From: Ligula intestinalis
Taxonomy: Eukaryota > Platyhelminthes > Cestoda > Diphyllobothriidea > Diphyllobothriidae
DNA length: 64,000 bases
Assembly: GCA_036362985.1 (NCBI GenBank)
Contig: JAYGXS010000001.1
Coordinates: 67,904,913 to 67,968,912, forward strand
Direction of reading: 5' to 3'
Below the pieces are notes generated by a model that saw only the letters and a list, made by a program, of their open reading frames with translations, did not search any database and was not told where the DNA came from. The translations under genes and the position numbers were made by a program. Positions 41,586 through 52,157 of the stretch are shown here, piece after piece; position 1 is the first letter of the stretch; every line of letters starts with the position of its first letter.

Positions 41586-43825
41586 AATCATGTCTTCCCA
41601 GCAGAAGCTTTTCACGTTATAATCGAAAATCAGGCACTTCCTGCTTTATAAGTAAATATTTCGAAGATTATCCTTTTTCGCCCATTTGAATATTTTACTC
41701 ATTCAGGAATATTCTTCTTAAAACACGTCACCTCTCTTCACATGAGGTCGAGCATCTAGGCATGCTGCTGTCCAGCAATTTGTAAGGCAGTTTGTCACTC
41801 GTGGGCGCAGTTTTGAACTAGAGCCGGAGTTCACATTGTTTTGTTCGACATCTCGTACACACGCAGTCTGTCAGTTTTTGATTCTTTTCTACACCGAACA
41901 GAGCCCATTGGGCTGAAATTGCTAACAAAAGGATTTTTGGAAAATATTTAAAATTTCACAAGTTTTGTGTAGGAAGGAAAATAACCATTTTTAGTAACAC
42001 ACTTAATTTTTCAAAATTTTTGACGTTCCGCGTGCAAACCACAGCATTTACCTAACTCACTCCTCGACGGACGTTCAACAGTGACGGACCTAACAAGGAA
42101 ATGCCCGACCCTCTTACCCATAAAAAGCTGCCTGATTAACAAATTGCGTGAATTTTCATATGTATGCGGAGGTTGAAATTTCTAACATGCGTGTAACTTG
42201 CAACTTGCTGACTTTAGCAAGTATGATTATTAGAACTAGCACTTGGCCACTAACTATAATCCCGATGCAAAATGTGAACCAAGTAGTAATAATGGCAGGA
42301 TGCATAGTCAACTTAATCCCTCCACATCCCAGATCCAAACTAGTCTACTAACTCAAATTCACTTTGATTACTGACTGCTGACTCGAGCATGCTCCTTCCC
42401 CCTACGCCAGCTGACAATTAAGGCACCAACCCTGGCAAAAATTGGAGTCAATTAAGGCGTGAAAATCTAGGCAGTTTACGATCAGCTTGGTTATAGAGAG
42501 GTGAGAGGGCGTTTAAACAGGATGTCACAAAAGTCCTCTCCCCTCTAAGTTCCTAGCTCAATTATTTAATTTGAGCTGTCTCAACCAAGATCCACAACGG
42601 GCACGGAAAATCCGATGGACGCACACTCAGTTAATAGATCATTCTAAGATTTACCCTGTCATTGGCTGTGCACAACCCAATGGGGGCGTCGAGCAAATTA
42701 ATGCTTTATAAAGTGAATTGGTACAGTTCAACAGCTGCATCGCTCCTAAGAACCTCGAACCTGTCTTATAGTCCGACGTAATCTGCCTGTATCTGCTTAC
42801 CTACAGTCCGCTACCATGAGACCGCATGCTGACAGGAACTCCCAAGTGTCCCACCGAATCAGCACATGGAGATGAGAAATTTGGTAAACTCATTTTCCCA
42901 TCAGTTATGCTTACTCAGCTACTGACACAGTTATAGGAAATAGCAATATTAGTTAATTATGAAGCAGATTGCTCCTCTAGCAGCGCAAGAGGCAGTACCA
43001 GCACCAATACTACTACAGTTTTCGCCGAGATTGTGGGGGTATGAGCCCAGTGCTGAGTTTATTCAGCGTTATTTCCCACTTACAAAACAGTCAGTTATAG
43101 CACCAGCAAATACTGCACGAAGCTACACCCTAGTACGTAGTATTGGAAATAGGAGTAGTGGTTTTTGCAGCAGGAGCCCTTGCTTCTTAGAGTCAGTCTA
43201 GACACGTACTATAGGTGAATGAGGGTTAACAGTGCAATTGTACCCGTACAACGTCTTCTATCAATTGAAATTAAGCTACGCGGTGTTTCTGACTGCAGCT
43301 GGAGAAAGCGGTTTAAGCCTCCATTACCGTACTTGTAGCACATCTATCTTGAAAGACGATGGCATGACCTCTAAAAATGGTAGCGTCAGAGCTAACACCT
43401 ATACTATTACACCTCTTGTTGAGATTGTGGGCATATGTGCACAGTGCTGACTTGAATCATCATCACTTTCAGACTTATCATTCAGCCAGAAATAGTACCA
43501 GCAATACTACCACTCAGCCGCACCCCTAGTTAGTAGTATTAGAAGTATCGGTAGCAGTACCAGTATTGGTTTCCAGAACTCTGGCTTGACAGCTACTGAA
43601 GGTGAGTATTTAGTCGAATTGGCTTTAACCCACGGTCACACTTCCTGCTGGGATCAAGGGGATATGAGCAGGCGTTGTGTAAAGTCTACTTGACTTTTTC
43701 TTCCCACGGGTTGAAGTGGATAAGGGCTTAGAGTGGAGTAGATGGCGATGCGCCTACTTTCACTGTACCTAGCTACAGTCACCATCCCTGCTCTCGGGCA
43801 TATGGGGGATGCCACCGACTACGGT
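41586..43825. other. Unassigned stretch with degenerate AGT/ACT trinucleotide-rich parts
   Basis: No coding motif recognised. 42960-43200 and 43440-43580 are rich in degenerate AGTA/ACTA/CAGTACCAG words. GAGATTGTGGG..ATG.GC.CAGTGCTGA occurs at about 43026 and 43420, suggesting a decayed duplication about 395 bp apart. Confidence 0.35.
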
Positions 43826-44240
43826 TGTAAATAGTTATCTTCGGAAAGTATAAAGTCCTTGTTATCCGTCTCCTTCTCAAACACATCTTTTGGACTTTGA
43901 AAAGGGTCCTCCTAGTATTTGAGGTGGTTCAATTTATATCAACAGGTTTGAAATCTATGTCTATTTTATTCCCTATAGAGTGATATTTGCAGCTGTGTTT
44001 CTTCCCATACTCTGCCATATCATTATTGTCGTTTTCTGTTCTCCGTTTTACGACCCTGACGATGGGCTTCGTGGTCTCTAATCATGCTCGTGGCGTCTCT
44101 TCTATTTTCCCCAACTCGTCACTGGACTCTGCAGTCTACAAGGTCGCATCTCCGGCGTTTCGGTGATGATCACGCAACCTCTACCGTTCCCTCATACTTT
44201 CAACCTGGTTGGCCGCGGTGACCTTTTCCTGTTTCAGCTC
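43826..44240 (+). mobile_element. LINE family A, isolated 3' UTR copy
   Basis: It matches 9540-9890 in order: TTTTGGACTTTGAAAAGGGT, ATGTCTATTTTAT, GACGATGGGCTTCGTGGTCT, GGACTCTGCAG and TCTCCGGCGTTTCGGTGATG. No RT is upstream, so this is a very short 5'-truncated insertion. It extends further 3' than copy 1. Confidence 0.75.
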
Positions 44241-44479
44241 CCTGATGGTTGATCCTGGAGGCATTCGGGCGGTGTTACGGTGGTGCAGGGTGACCTCTGC
44301 TATTAAATAATTTCTCCAACGAACAGAAGCGTTTCGAAAACTCATACGTTTTCATCGACAGTCCTGTCTCATTGTATCACAACAATCCTATCAAACAACC
44401 TCTTTATTTTTATAGAAGCAGTACCTTCTCCCACGTTTGATTTTTAAAGTGGGGGTCCGCTGATTTCTGCTTCTTCCAT

Positions 44480-44700
44480 AGTTTACGATACCTTTCAGAG
44501 AGTGATGACCATTATTTTTAAATGACGATATGTTGGCGGAAATGAAATTATCTGCCCTCCATGCTAAACACTCCCACTGCCTATGTGGTTGCTGACAGTG
44601 AGCGGTATTTATCAACTTTCTATTAATTTTTACGACAGCACTAAGTTTGCAATGACGAGGCTTTCCGGCCCTAAAATATAAAATATATTTATTTATGGTG
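44480..44700. repeat. Dispersed repeat R2, copy 3
   Basis: It matches 12785-12975 over its whole length, ending in AAATATATTTATT. It lies directly next to the start of gypsy remnant 1. Confidence 0.65.
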
Positions 44701-44702
44701 TT

Positions 44703-46455
44703 TACCTCCAACTCGAGATGGTCAAACAAACCATGAAAATTCTGACCAGTACCATACGTCGTGGTTTACCCCCATTTGATCCTGCCATCTGCTGGAAAAC
44801 CACGGAGATCATGCTGACGGGCATCAAAAGAACCGCTGCCTACCTAGATGATATCATGCTCACTAGCGGAAATCCAAATGCATTGCTGCAACGTCTAGAG
44901 ACCGGAATCAGCCGGATTCATGACTTGGTTTCTGCCTGTGTCTGAAGAAGTTCAATTTTATTTGCCTTCTGTGAAAGACAGCGAAAAAATAATCGAAGGG
45001 GATGACCTTGGCCAGATCAAGGCAACATTTATAATATCAAACACCACTCCAGCACCCACCCCCACCAGAAGACATCAATTGTTCACGCTATTTCGTGAAT
45101 CTCTTGAGTCTCCACAGTTGTTCCTACTAGAAACCTTCGTCGTCCGATCTAGAAACCACACAAAAAAGACATCAAATGGCCCGGTCGCACGAGAATATCA
45201 ACAAATCATGCAGCAAAGTCACTGGCATCTGCGGAGCGCTCATAAACACAGCTGGAGAATGAAAACTTACATGTTATCTTCGATGTGCATAAGCTCATAA
45301 AGATGCGTGAAAGCCGTCATTTCAAGTTCTAACGGCCCAGAAAATCCTTTTGCAATTTGTGGTTCAAATAAAGGTATTTCTGGATACTTCCGCGCTGGGC
45401 AACTAAATCACTGCCTTACGACTTCAATATACAGTACCAGTCAACAACAAACACTGGTAAGGAAGACGCACTGCCGCGTTTTATTTACTCTCGGACTAAA
45501 TAAACGAAGGACACAGTAGTCCTGTCCATCTTCCTTAAAACACAGTTTCACAACCTGTGTTAGATTTTTTTGGTGCATTCCTTGTCACATTTTGGGAAGT
45601 CCAAAATGTTACCCGATACGGCGCACTGCTGAGACAAATTAGTAAGAACCCTCGCATTCAGTGGCCAGTTAAACATCTTGGAGGACTACAACAGTTTCAT
45701 CACACATCATAGTCGCAAGTTTAGGAATCAATGAAGATGAGGTCTAGCCTACAGGCCCCGTGTTTTGTGGTTTACATCGATTATGGTCAACCGATCTAAC
45801 AATAGAACATCCTTATCGCCGTTAACGCCTACAACAGATGGTCGGCAGTCTTTATTGTAGTACGCACGACACCTAGAGCCACAGCAAACACCCTCGGGCA
45901 GATCTTCAAAGGATTAGACTATACCGAATATTTGGTAAATGTAGCTGGAGCCCGATTGTGCGAACAGCAAGACAATATTCACTTGCGTTTGCCATAATAT
46001 CACCAGTTATTCAACGGAAAAGGTTGAGAGCTTCATAGATATATTCGAACGGCCGCACCAGAAGTAAAAATGATAGACTTCTACGGACGAAGCTCTTTAA
46101 CATTTAATGTTAGCCTATCAGGCCAAGCGGAAATCAAGCGCTGCAAGCGGAAACTCTCTCGCTTCGCGCGCCATTCAGTTTCATCTGCTCGAGGTCATCT
46201 GTCGAGGGAAAAGAAGCCGTTGGTCATAAAAAAGTTAATACTACGCCGATGGGACGGTAATCCAATTGCCGACACAGTGCAGATCAACTTTTTGTCCATC
46301 CGAAGGAGAAAGCGTTAGTAGAGGACTACAGGAATACTCAGAAGGAGTGGAGACTTCGGCTTGTTCCCAAAAATTCTGGTGGGGACATCGACCTGATGCT
46401 GGTGTCAAAAGGTATTTTGTATCCCTATGACGATCCGTTGAAGTACACATAATGC
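44703..46455 (+). mobile_element. Ty3/gypsy retrotransposon remnant 1 (RT to integrase)
   Basis: 44718-44945 encodes TTEIMLTGIKRTAAYLDDIM (catalytic YLDD), NPNALLQRLETGISRIHD, then, frame-shifted, YGFCLRLKKFNF. 45800-46060 in shifting frames reads AYNRWSAVFIVVRTTPRATA and NTLGQIFKGLDYTEYLV (integrase core, equivalent of DAYSKWPEV), then a lost S.G.AERFV.TFKR segment at about 46010-46060. 46320-46450 has the integrase tail (GGDIDLMLVSKGILYPYDDP). RNase H is mostly deleted. No LTRs found. Confidence 0.75.
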
Positions 46456-46860
46456 ACTGTCAGGCAAAAACCAGATCGAAACTCATACATGGGAATACTA
46501 CTGGAAATAAAATGTTCGTCAAATACAGGACAAAGTGGTTTTTCTGCTACCATTTTTTAAAGTGGTGAATCGCTGAAATCTGCTACCGCTTTCCTCTAAT
46601 GTGATTTTGACTGCTTCTTCCTTGCTTGACCGTATTATCCAAAGATTGTCAACTATTATCTTAGAAAGATTAACCACTGGATGACGTGTCATACTCTGCC
46701 TACCATACTACTTATTCCTGTCGGCTTTGCCAATATTTTATCTCAGTATTAAGGTTGTTATGGAAAGGCCCTCCGGCTGACAGAAATATGCAAAATATTT
46801 ATTGATTAAGCGTGCATTCAGGCGCTAATGGTAACTTGCAAAGCTAATTTCAAAACTCCA
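46456..46860. other. Unassigned stretch
   Basis: 46740-46810 (GGCCCTCCGGC..ATATTTATTGAT) has weak similarity to the R2 end. Otherwise nothing recognised. Confidence 0.3.
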
Positions 46861-47095
46861 ATCATAACCGTTAAACAAAAATTCAAAGTTTACGACTTAA
46901 AAATAACCTTCAAACCCTGAAAGATGGGGCCAAAAGATGCCGTCAGCGGAAAATCATTTAAAACATTAATTGACAGAGCCGCTGCAAATATTAAACGCTT
47001 ATTTGTTGAGACAGTCATTAGCATGGAGCAGACCTAAAAAGCCTTCGCTAAAAATGACCATCAGAATCATATAAGATAAGCGGTTTGAATCTTAC

Positions 47096-47256
47096 GTAGT
47101 AGTTTTAGTAGACTTTTTGGAACACAGACCACAGGATTCACGGCAGTACTCAGCCATCCAAACTCCATGATTCTCACAGTCGCCCCTCTGTGCAAACTCC
47201 GCGCAATGTTCGTAGGTGTTTCTACAGGCTTCTGGATTTTCTACCGTTCCTCTCGT
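47096..47256 (-). CDS. ShK-domain exon A
   Basis: The minus strand encodes ENPEACRNTYEHCAEFAQRG, DCENHGVWMAEYCRESCGLC and SKKSTKTTT: one ShK (SXC) domain with six cysteines in the C-(6)-C-(8)-C-(11)-C-(3)-C-(2)-C arrangement. It ends at AC|GTAAGA, so the apparent stop is the donor. A possible acceptor CTGGTCAG gives a phase 0 start. Upstream, only the first codons of a preceding ShK domain survive (compare 51873-52157), so half of an original double-ShK exon was deleted here. ShK domains are common in secreted helminth proteases. Confidence 0.75.
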
Positions 47257-47613
47257 CTGACCAGGGCCTTTATTCCTGAAACATTGTCATCGGATGCTTC
47301 GTGGTTAGACTAATATAAGTAATAAACTTGCAACATCTAACAACAACCTTGCTCAAAAATCAACAATTCAAAGTTAAACTCTTAAAAATAACCATTAAAC
47401 CCTGAAATATAGGGCCAAAAAGATGCCGTCAGCGGAAAATCGTTTAAAACATTAATTCACAGAGCCGCTGCAAATATTAAAAGCTCATTTGCTGAGACAG
47501 TCACTAACATATAAACATAAAATCTAACCGATTGACTAGATGTACAGAGACTTCTCTAAAAATGACCCTCAGAATCATATATGATAAGCGGTTTGAATCT
47601 TACGTAGTAGTTA

Positions 47614-47894
47614 AGTCAAGTCAAGTTAAATTTGGTAAAGGAAATACAGGCAAACGCCTTTGAACTCCCTCTTGGTACAAAGGATTTCAAAAATGCATCG
47701 GCATAGCCGAACATTCCAAAGAAGTCGTTGACAATTTCAAACGACTACTCGCCTGTTTCAAGCAATACACTCACACTATGTTTACACGAGCCAAAAGTGT
47801 AACTGAGGAAGAAGAGAAGACAATGAAAAAACTCCTAAGGCTGGCTCATAATTCAAAATGGAATGTCATTTGTGGTTAGTAGGGAAATACACTG
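47614..47894. mobile_element. About 280-bp insert at the edge of ShK exon B
   Basis: It lies between CGTAGTAGTT and TAGTTTTAGTAGAC, which are adjacent in the other unit (47094-47108). It separates exon B from its GTAAGA donor. It starts AAGTCAAGTCAAGTT and ends near GGAAATACACTG. Neither TIRs nor coding motifs were recognised. Short TAGT repeats at the junctions could be a target duplication. Confidence 0.55.
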
Positions 47895-48051
47895 TAGTTT
47901 TAGTAGACTTTTTGGAACACAGACCACAGGATTCACGGCAGTACTCAGCCATCCAATCTCCCTCATTCTCACAGTCACCCCTTTGTTCAAACTCCGTGCA
48001 ATGTTCGTTGGTGTTTCTACAGGCTTCTGGATTTTCTACCGGTCCTTCCGT
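47895..48051 (-). pseudogene. ShK-domain exon B, splice donor lost
   Basis: It encodes ENPEACRNTNEHCTEFEQRG, DCENEGDWMAEYCRESCGLC and SKKSTKTT: the ShK domain is intact and about 90% identical to exon A. The 280-bp insert has replaced the donor: ACTAC is followed by AGTG instead of GTAAGA. If still transcribed the frame would read on for several codons to a stop near 47872. Probably a damaged cassette. Confidence 0.65.
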
Positions 48052-48479
48052 CTGATCAGTGCCTTTATTTCTGAAACATTGTCATCGGATGCTTCGTGGT
48101 TGGAAAAATATAAGTAATAAACTTTCAACATCTAACAATAACCTTGCCCTTAAATCAACAATCCAAACTTTAACTCTCAAAAATGACTATTAATACCCAA
48201 TACTTAACCTCAACATGCCTCTGAAAGCTACTGTTTACATAAAATTCCTAAAAAAACTTAAGACCCGAAAAAGTTGTCTCCTACACAAGGATTTACGATG
48301 AAACGAAACACACGCTTATGTTATGAATAAAAATCAACGCAGTTTACGACTTTATTAACCGTGGACCTTCCTTCTTCTTTTTTTTCAAAGTTTTTCACTG
48401 AGATCTTGTTACATACCTTGTAAATATCTGGGAATTGAATCACATACAGAACTTATGGATACCTGCTCTTTAGTAGTAT

Positions 48480-48840
48480 TTATATGCACGACTAGAGTCC
48501 ACGACCTTCGCTTCGCGAAAGACTGTGTACGCAACACCGTGAAGGAAAAATAGATGCAAAGAATCTTGGAACTCTTCGCCGCCTGGTGCGCCAATCTGAT
48601 CTAACAAGGAACACGGAAAAATCTGTGTTCAGGCACAAGACATCACCCAGCGTGTAATACTTTTCTCTTCGCATCAACGTCAGCGACATCCAACTCAGAC
48701 TGTGGACAGCTTTGCCCACCTTGGAAAAATGATGGGGCGCAACAGCGGAATCAATGACGAGTTTCGTCGCCCTGAATCTTCAAAGACAGCCAGGTAATTT
48801 TTCAGCTACAAGCTTCTGTGTTGAATGGCGCAGTGCAACA
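48480..48840 (+). mobile_element. RTE-type LINE, RT C-terminal fragment
   Basis: In shifting frames: VHDLRFAKDC (family LLFADDC, catalytic Asp lost), NTVKEKEMQRILELFAAWCA (family NT..E.DMQR.MDLFAA.C..F), RTPSV-like residues, and then DEFRRPESSKTA and FSYKLLC (family ARRISKASQAFG.LQ..VW). This is the palm/thumb of a tapeworm-type RTE reverse transcriptase. A large part of the protein is deleted before the zinc-finger tail that follows. Confidence 0.7.
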
Positions 48841-49570
48841 ACATCAGGTTCTACAACGACCAAAATTGCTACAGTTCTCCTGCTGCAACCTACACAACTG
48901 TGCCCACCCCAAACAACGATGCCACGCCATCCTTAGTCACTAAGAACGACCTGCCCGCCTCCACCGCCGCATCGACCAAACTGACGACGACCAAAAACAC
49001 CACTTCCCTTACTTCAACTACCTCCGCCGACAACCAACCTAATATCACCACCACCACCACCAGTTGGAACCCGAGGTCCGTTGTTATTGCAATCACACAT
49101 TCATCTCACGCATCGGCCTGGCCGTTCAATTGCGAATCCGTTCTACGGCGACTGGTAAACCAGTGTCTGCAGCACCACAACGAAGACCGTCGCCCCCACT
49201 GATCTCGCTCCGCATGAACCTACTCGGCCCTATGCGTACCTATGACAGCGGAATTCACCGCGATGCGGACACATCTAAAACTTACTGCGCTCCAATCAAG
49301 ATTCCTAGCCCCGACTCAGCCCTTGGCATTCTCACCAGTAAAAACGGCAGTAAGGTCGTCAACTCAGCATCTCCCAATGTATACTACCCTCAATGCAACC
49401 GCAACTGTATCACACATTGGTCTGGTCGGTCATACCATAATCCATTGCACAAAAACCGGTGAACCAGTGCCTGGGGGGCCCAACCTACAGTTGCCGCACC
49501 CGTTTTAACCTTTCGCGTTGTCCACGCACATGCACACATCGCATTGGCCTCTAAGGTCACATATGTCTCC
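48825..49570 (+). mobile_element. RTE-linked C2H2 zinc-finger tail (degenerate)
   Basis: First a Thr/Ser-rich stretch (TTTKNTTSLTSTTSADNQPN). Then, in several frames, decayed C2H2 fingers: RCYCNHTFISRIGLAVQLRI (family CP.C.RTFTSRIGLVGHLRI), RMNLLGPMRTYDSGIHRDAD (family RMGLLGHMRIHDSGIHRNAD) and HIGLVGHTIIHCTKTGEPVP. Single Cys/His ligands are lost. I associate this finger tail with RTE elements of diphyllobothriidean tapeworms. It is not a host transcription factor. Confidence 0.7.
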
Positions 49571-49939
49571 ATGAAAACTTGCAGGAGATCACCACCAGCT
49601 CTACCACACTGCTACCTTCTTCCTCATCTGCACCTGCACCACGCACGCCTATGCCCATAATCGCACAGCTTATGCTTTCAACTAGTATCTCTCACGTGAG
49701 AGAAAAGTATCACCATCGGCTACTTCCCCAGGTGGCTCCACTGCTGTATATGTGATCCGAGCCAGAGACGATCACAGTGCAGTGGGCAGCGTGGCTTGAA
49801 AGGTTGCCTACTGACACTTATAGTCAGACCTTACGGTCAGTCCAAGTTGTATTTGTACAGAGTGGCCGACCGGTGTTCTAAGATTCAAGCTGCAATGGCT
49901 CCTGTTTAACATGAACTCCGGTGCTCTCAGTCTATGAGG

Positions 49940-50690
49940 TGTGAGCCATTCAACCTTCTTTGGTGTGAAACTCTTGTAAAGGTGTACGGTGGGAGAAGGG
50001 GCAGCTCGGGTACGAAATGCACATGTCTATGTCAGTAGACATGTCAGCAGCTGCACCCATGCACCGCACCCACCCATTGACCGGTCCGAGGTCGCCACAA
50101 GGCAGTTGTCGCCTCCTCTCTCTCTCGGGTCTACCCGCTGATGGCTTCGCCATCAGGACAGGCAACCAGCGCCTTCACCAGAGAGCCGTTGTGGACGCAA
50201 AATTCGGCTACCACCCCGCGGTCCTTCTGGGTGGCAATCCACCTCCGATTGTCCCCTCGGAACGACATCTCCGAAGGGTGACTCGCTGTACCCTGGTGCA
50301 GCTACGCAGCGGCCACTGCATGCTCCTTCGCCAATACCAACACGGGTTGGACCCTTCTATACCCAACTGCTGTCCCGACTGCGGCGTCTCACCGCATGAC
50401 TGCCATCATCTTTTCGCCTGCAGTTCCCAGCAAGACACCCAACTCACCCCGAGGACTTTTGGCTCAAGCCGGCTGAGGTCGCGGCTTTTCTCCATCTCCC
50501 AACTGCACCCAGTTTGGACTTCGGCGGGAACCCCTGATCCAACAAGGGCTACTAACCAACCAATTGACCGGTCCAGACACTGTCTGGGAATAGGATCTAA
50601 AGGCGAGGTGGACGATTCAGCACACTTTCCTCAGTATAAACAATTTGACGCGCTTGAAGCAACCACGGTGTTCTAGAAGCCGGGGCTCAG
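49940..50690 (+). mobile_element. Jockey/I-like LINE, C-terminal Cys-His fragment
   Basis: The frame 50017-50676 encodes NPPPIVPSERHLRRVTRCTL, VQLRSGHCMLLRQYQHGLDP and CPDCGVSPHDCHHLFAC. This is the typical C-terminal pattern PP.I..SE..L.R..R..LAQLRSG.C..L..Y....CP.CG...H...HLF.C of jockey/I-group elements, with its Cys-Cys-His-Cys cluster intact. No RT remains upstream. Possibly the same family as the endonuclease at 41050. Confidence 0.78.
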
Positions 50691-51870
50691 AAGGTTGGGA
50701 ATTGACGGGATACCTCATGCGGCATGCTCAACCTAGTGTGTGTGTGTTTGTGTAAAGCGGTTCACTGGCGGACTGAAAGAAAACTGCAATCGCCCCTTTT
50801 AATGTAATCTTTATTGCACTCCCGCACCGTGGAATCAGAGCCAGGCATGGCGACACCACCCGCTTACGCTCAGCCTCACCTCCGGTCTTACTGAGTTTTT
50901 ATTTACATCGGTATCGTGGGGGTGAGGGAAGATACGGTTTGGTAAATGCAATGCATATATACCATTACTTAAAACTAATCCACGCTTAGGTCAGGGTAGT
51001 TGCCTGCCGAAGCACGGGGGAAACATCGTTTCAATCGAGAAACGAAATGTCATACTTTTCTTGGTCATGAATTAGCTCTTAGAGTAGGTCAATAGACTTT
51101 CCACTACGCCATTTCTGTTGAATTTTCCATAGGGAAGCCATCGAGGCTTTGTTGGAAGAGCGACCATCACGACCCATGTCAGTTTCACAATAGGACCAAT
51201 TTTGCTGGTCCTCATGTGCAAATCATAACTCTTTAAGCTTATTTTGGAACACCAATCCTAACCCTCATTATTTAAGCTAGACTTAAAACAAGAACGTAAA
51301 AAAGTAGCTCTCAAAACTAACCTTGCATCTGTGATAATTTCCTTCAACTTACCGCCCAAAACCAACCTTTAAATAGTCATCCTTAATCGAGCCTTATCGC
51401 TCAGCTAAAATATTAAAAGTTATCCTACCCGGAGTACTGACTATAATGACTAACCATTGAACTCTAAACCATAACCTCCATCCTAACACTGAATTTGGCT
51501 GCGATTAGAGGTAGATTATTATGGACGTCATTTAAATAAGCATACTTTATATGTGGTAAATATAATAGGATAGCTTTATTTGTAATACGGTTATCTAGTG
51601 TACGTAGCCCTCACCATATAACACAATATTTTACCGGGAAAACTCAAACGAAGCTACTTATCCAAAAGAAATAAGAAGGCAAGCTTAAGTAATAACAACT
51701 AGGTGGCCACATATCGGGAACTGAAGTTCGCTTAAAACGTTGAGCGCTCATATGCTGACACGGTCACCGGTATATCAACAGTAAATTGAACCGATGATAT
51801 AGAACTTGGAATACTTCACTCCTAGTGACCGCACTAACATATTTTTGAAAAAGTAAATATCGAGAAGCTT
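50691..51870. other. Unassigned stretch, part of a duplicated intron
   Basis: 50760-50900 resembles about 57910-58010 (AAACTGCAAT, TTATTGCACTCCC, a shared retroelement 3' UTR). 51255-51520 is rich in degenerate AACCYT/TTAAA words like those below the other ShK exons (46862, 47345, 48170, 60380-60660). Confidence 0.45.
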
Positions 51871-51872
51871 AC

Positions 51873-52157
51873 GTAATAGTAGAAGTAGACTTTTGAGAAC
51901 ATAGATTGCAGGACGCCGCGCAATACTGAGCCATCCATTCCGCATTTGCCTGACATTGGCGTTCCTCTGCCCAGTACTTGCATATTGTTGGGTAAATATA
52001 GGAATCTCTACAGACTTTTCGGTTCACTCTGACACCTTCCGTCGGATTAGCGCAGAAGTCGCAGCTCTTGGCGCACAAACGTTCCATTTCCTCGACTTTT
52101 GTTGTACAATGTCCTTTCTTTTGCCAGAGAGAACACCTGTCGTCAGAATCCTCGCAA
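51873..52157 (-). CDS. Double ShK-domain exon (phase 2-2), copy at 52 kb
   Basis: A 285-bp minus-strand exon between TAACTTAAG and GTAAGC. ShK 1: CEDSDDRCSLWQKKGHCTTK, then ERLCAKSCDFC. ShK 2: VCRDSYIYPTICKYWAEERQ, then CQANAEWMAQYCAASCNLC. It ends SQKSTSTIT; the stop seen in the raw frame is the TAA of the donor. It begins and ends in phase 2, so whole exons can be duplicated or skipped in frame. Second member: 60678-60941. Flanking introns are homologous as well. Likely an accessory module of a secreted protease, possibly substrate- or ion-channel-binding; function unknown. Confidence 0.82.

Larger units (their letters stand above)
46862..48210 (-). repeat. Tandem duplication carrying ShK exons (about 0.48-kb unit)
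   Basis: 46862-47340 and 47345-48130 share, in order, CTTAAAAATAACC, GGGCCAAA, GATGCCGTCAGCGGAAAATC, CAGAGCCGCTGCAAATATTA, GATAAGCGGTTTGAATCTTA CGTAGTAGTT and the ShK exon. The second unit is interrupted between CGTAGTAGTT (47613) and TAGTTTTAGTAGAC (47895) by about 280 bp. A third, partial head (CTCTCAAAAATGACTATTAA) follows at 48170. Confidence 0.82.

Noticed and set aside
48825..49462. Zinc-finger frames as a host transcription factor gene
   Set aside because: Fingers are decayed, frames shift, and the pattern matches the tail of RTE elements that precede it.
51869..52087. ShK ORF as a complete short secreted toxin-like protein starting at an internal Met
   Set aside because: The frame extends upstream through another ShK domain to a splice acceptor, and its stop is the TAA of a splice donor. 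It is an internal exon, and no signal peptide is seen.
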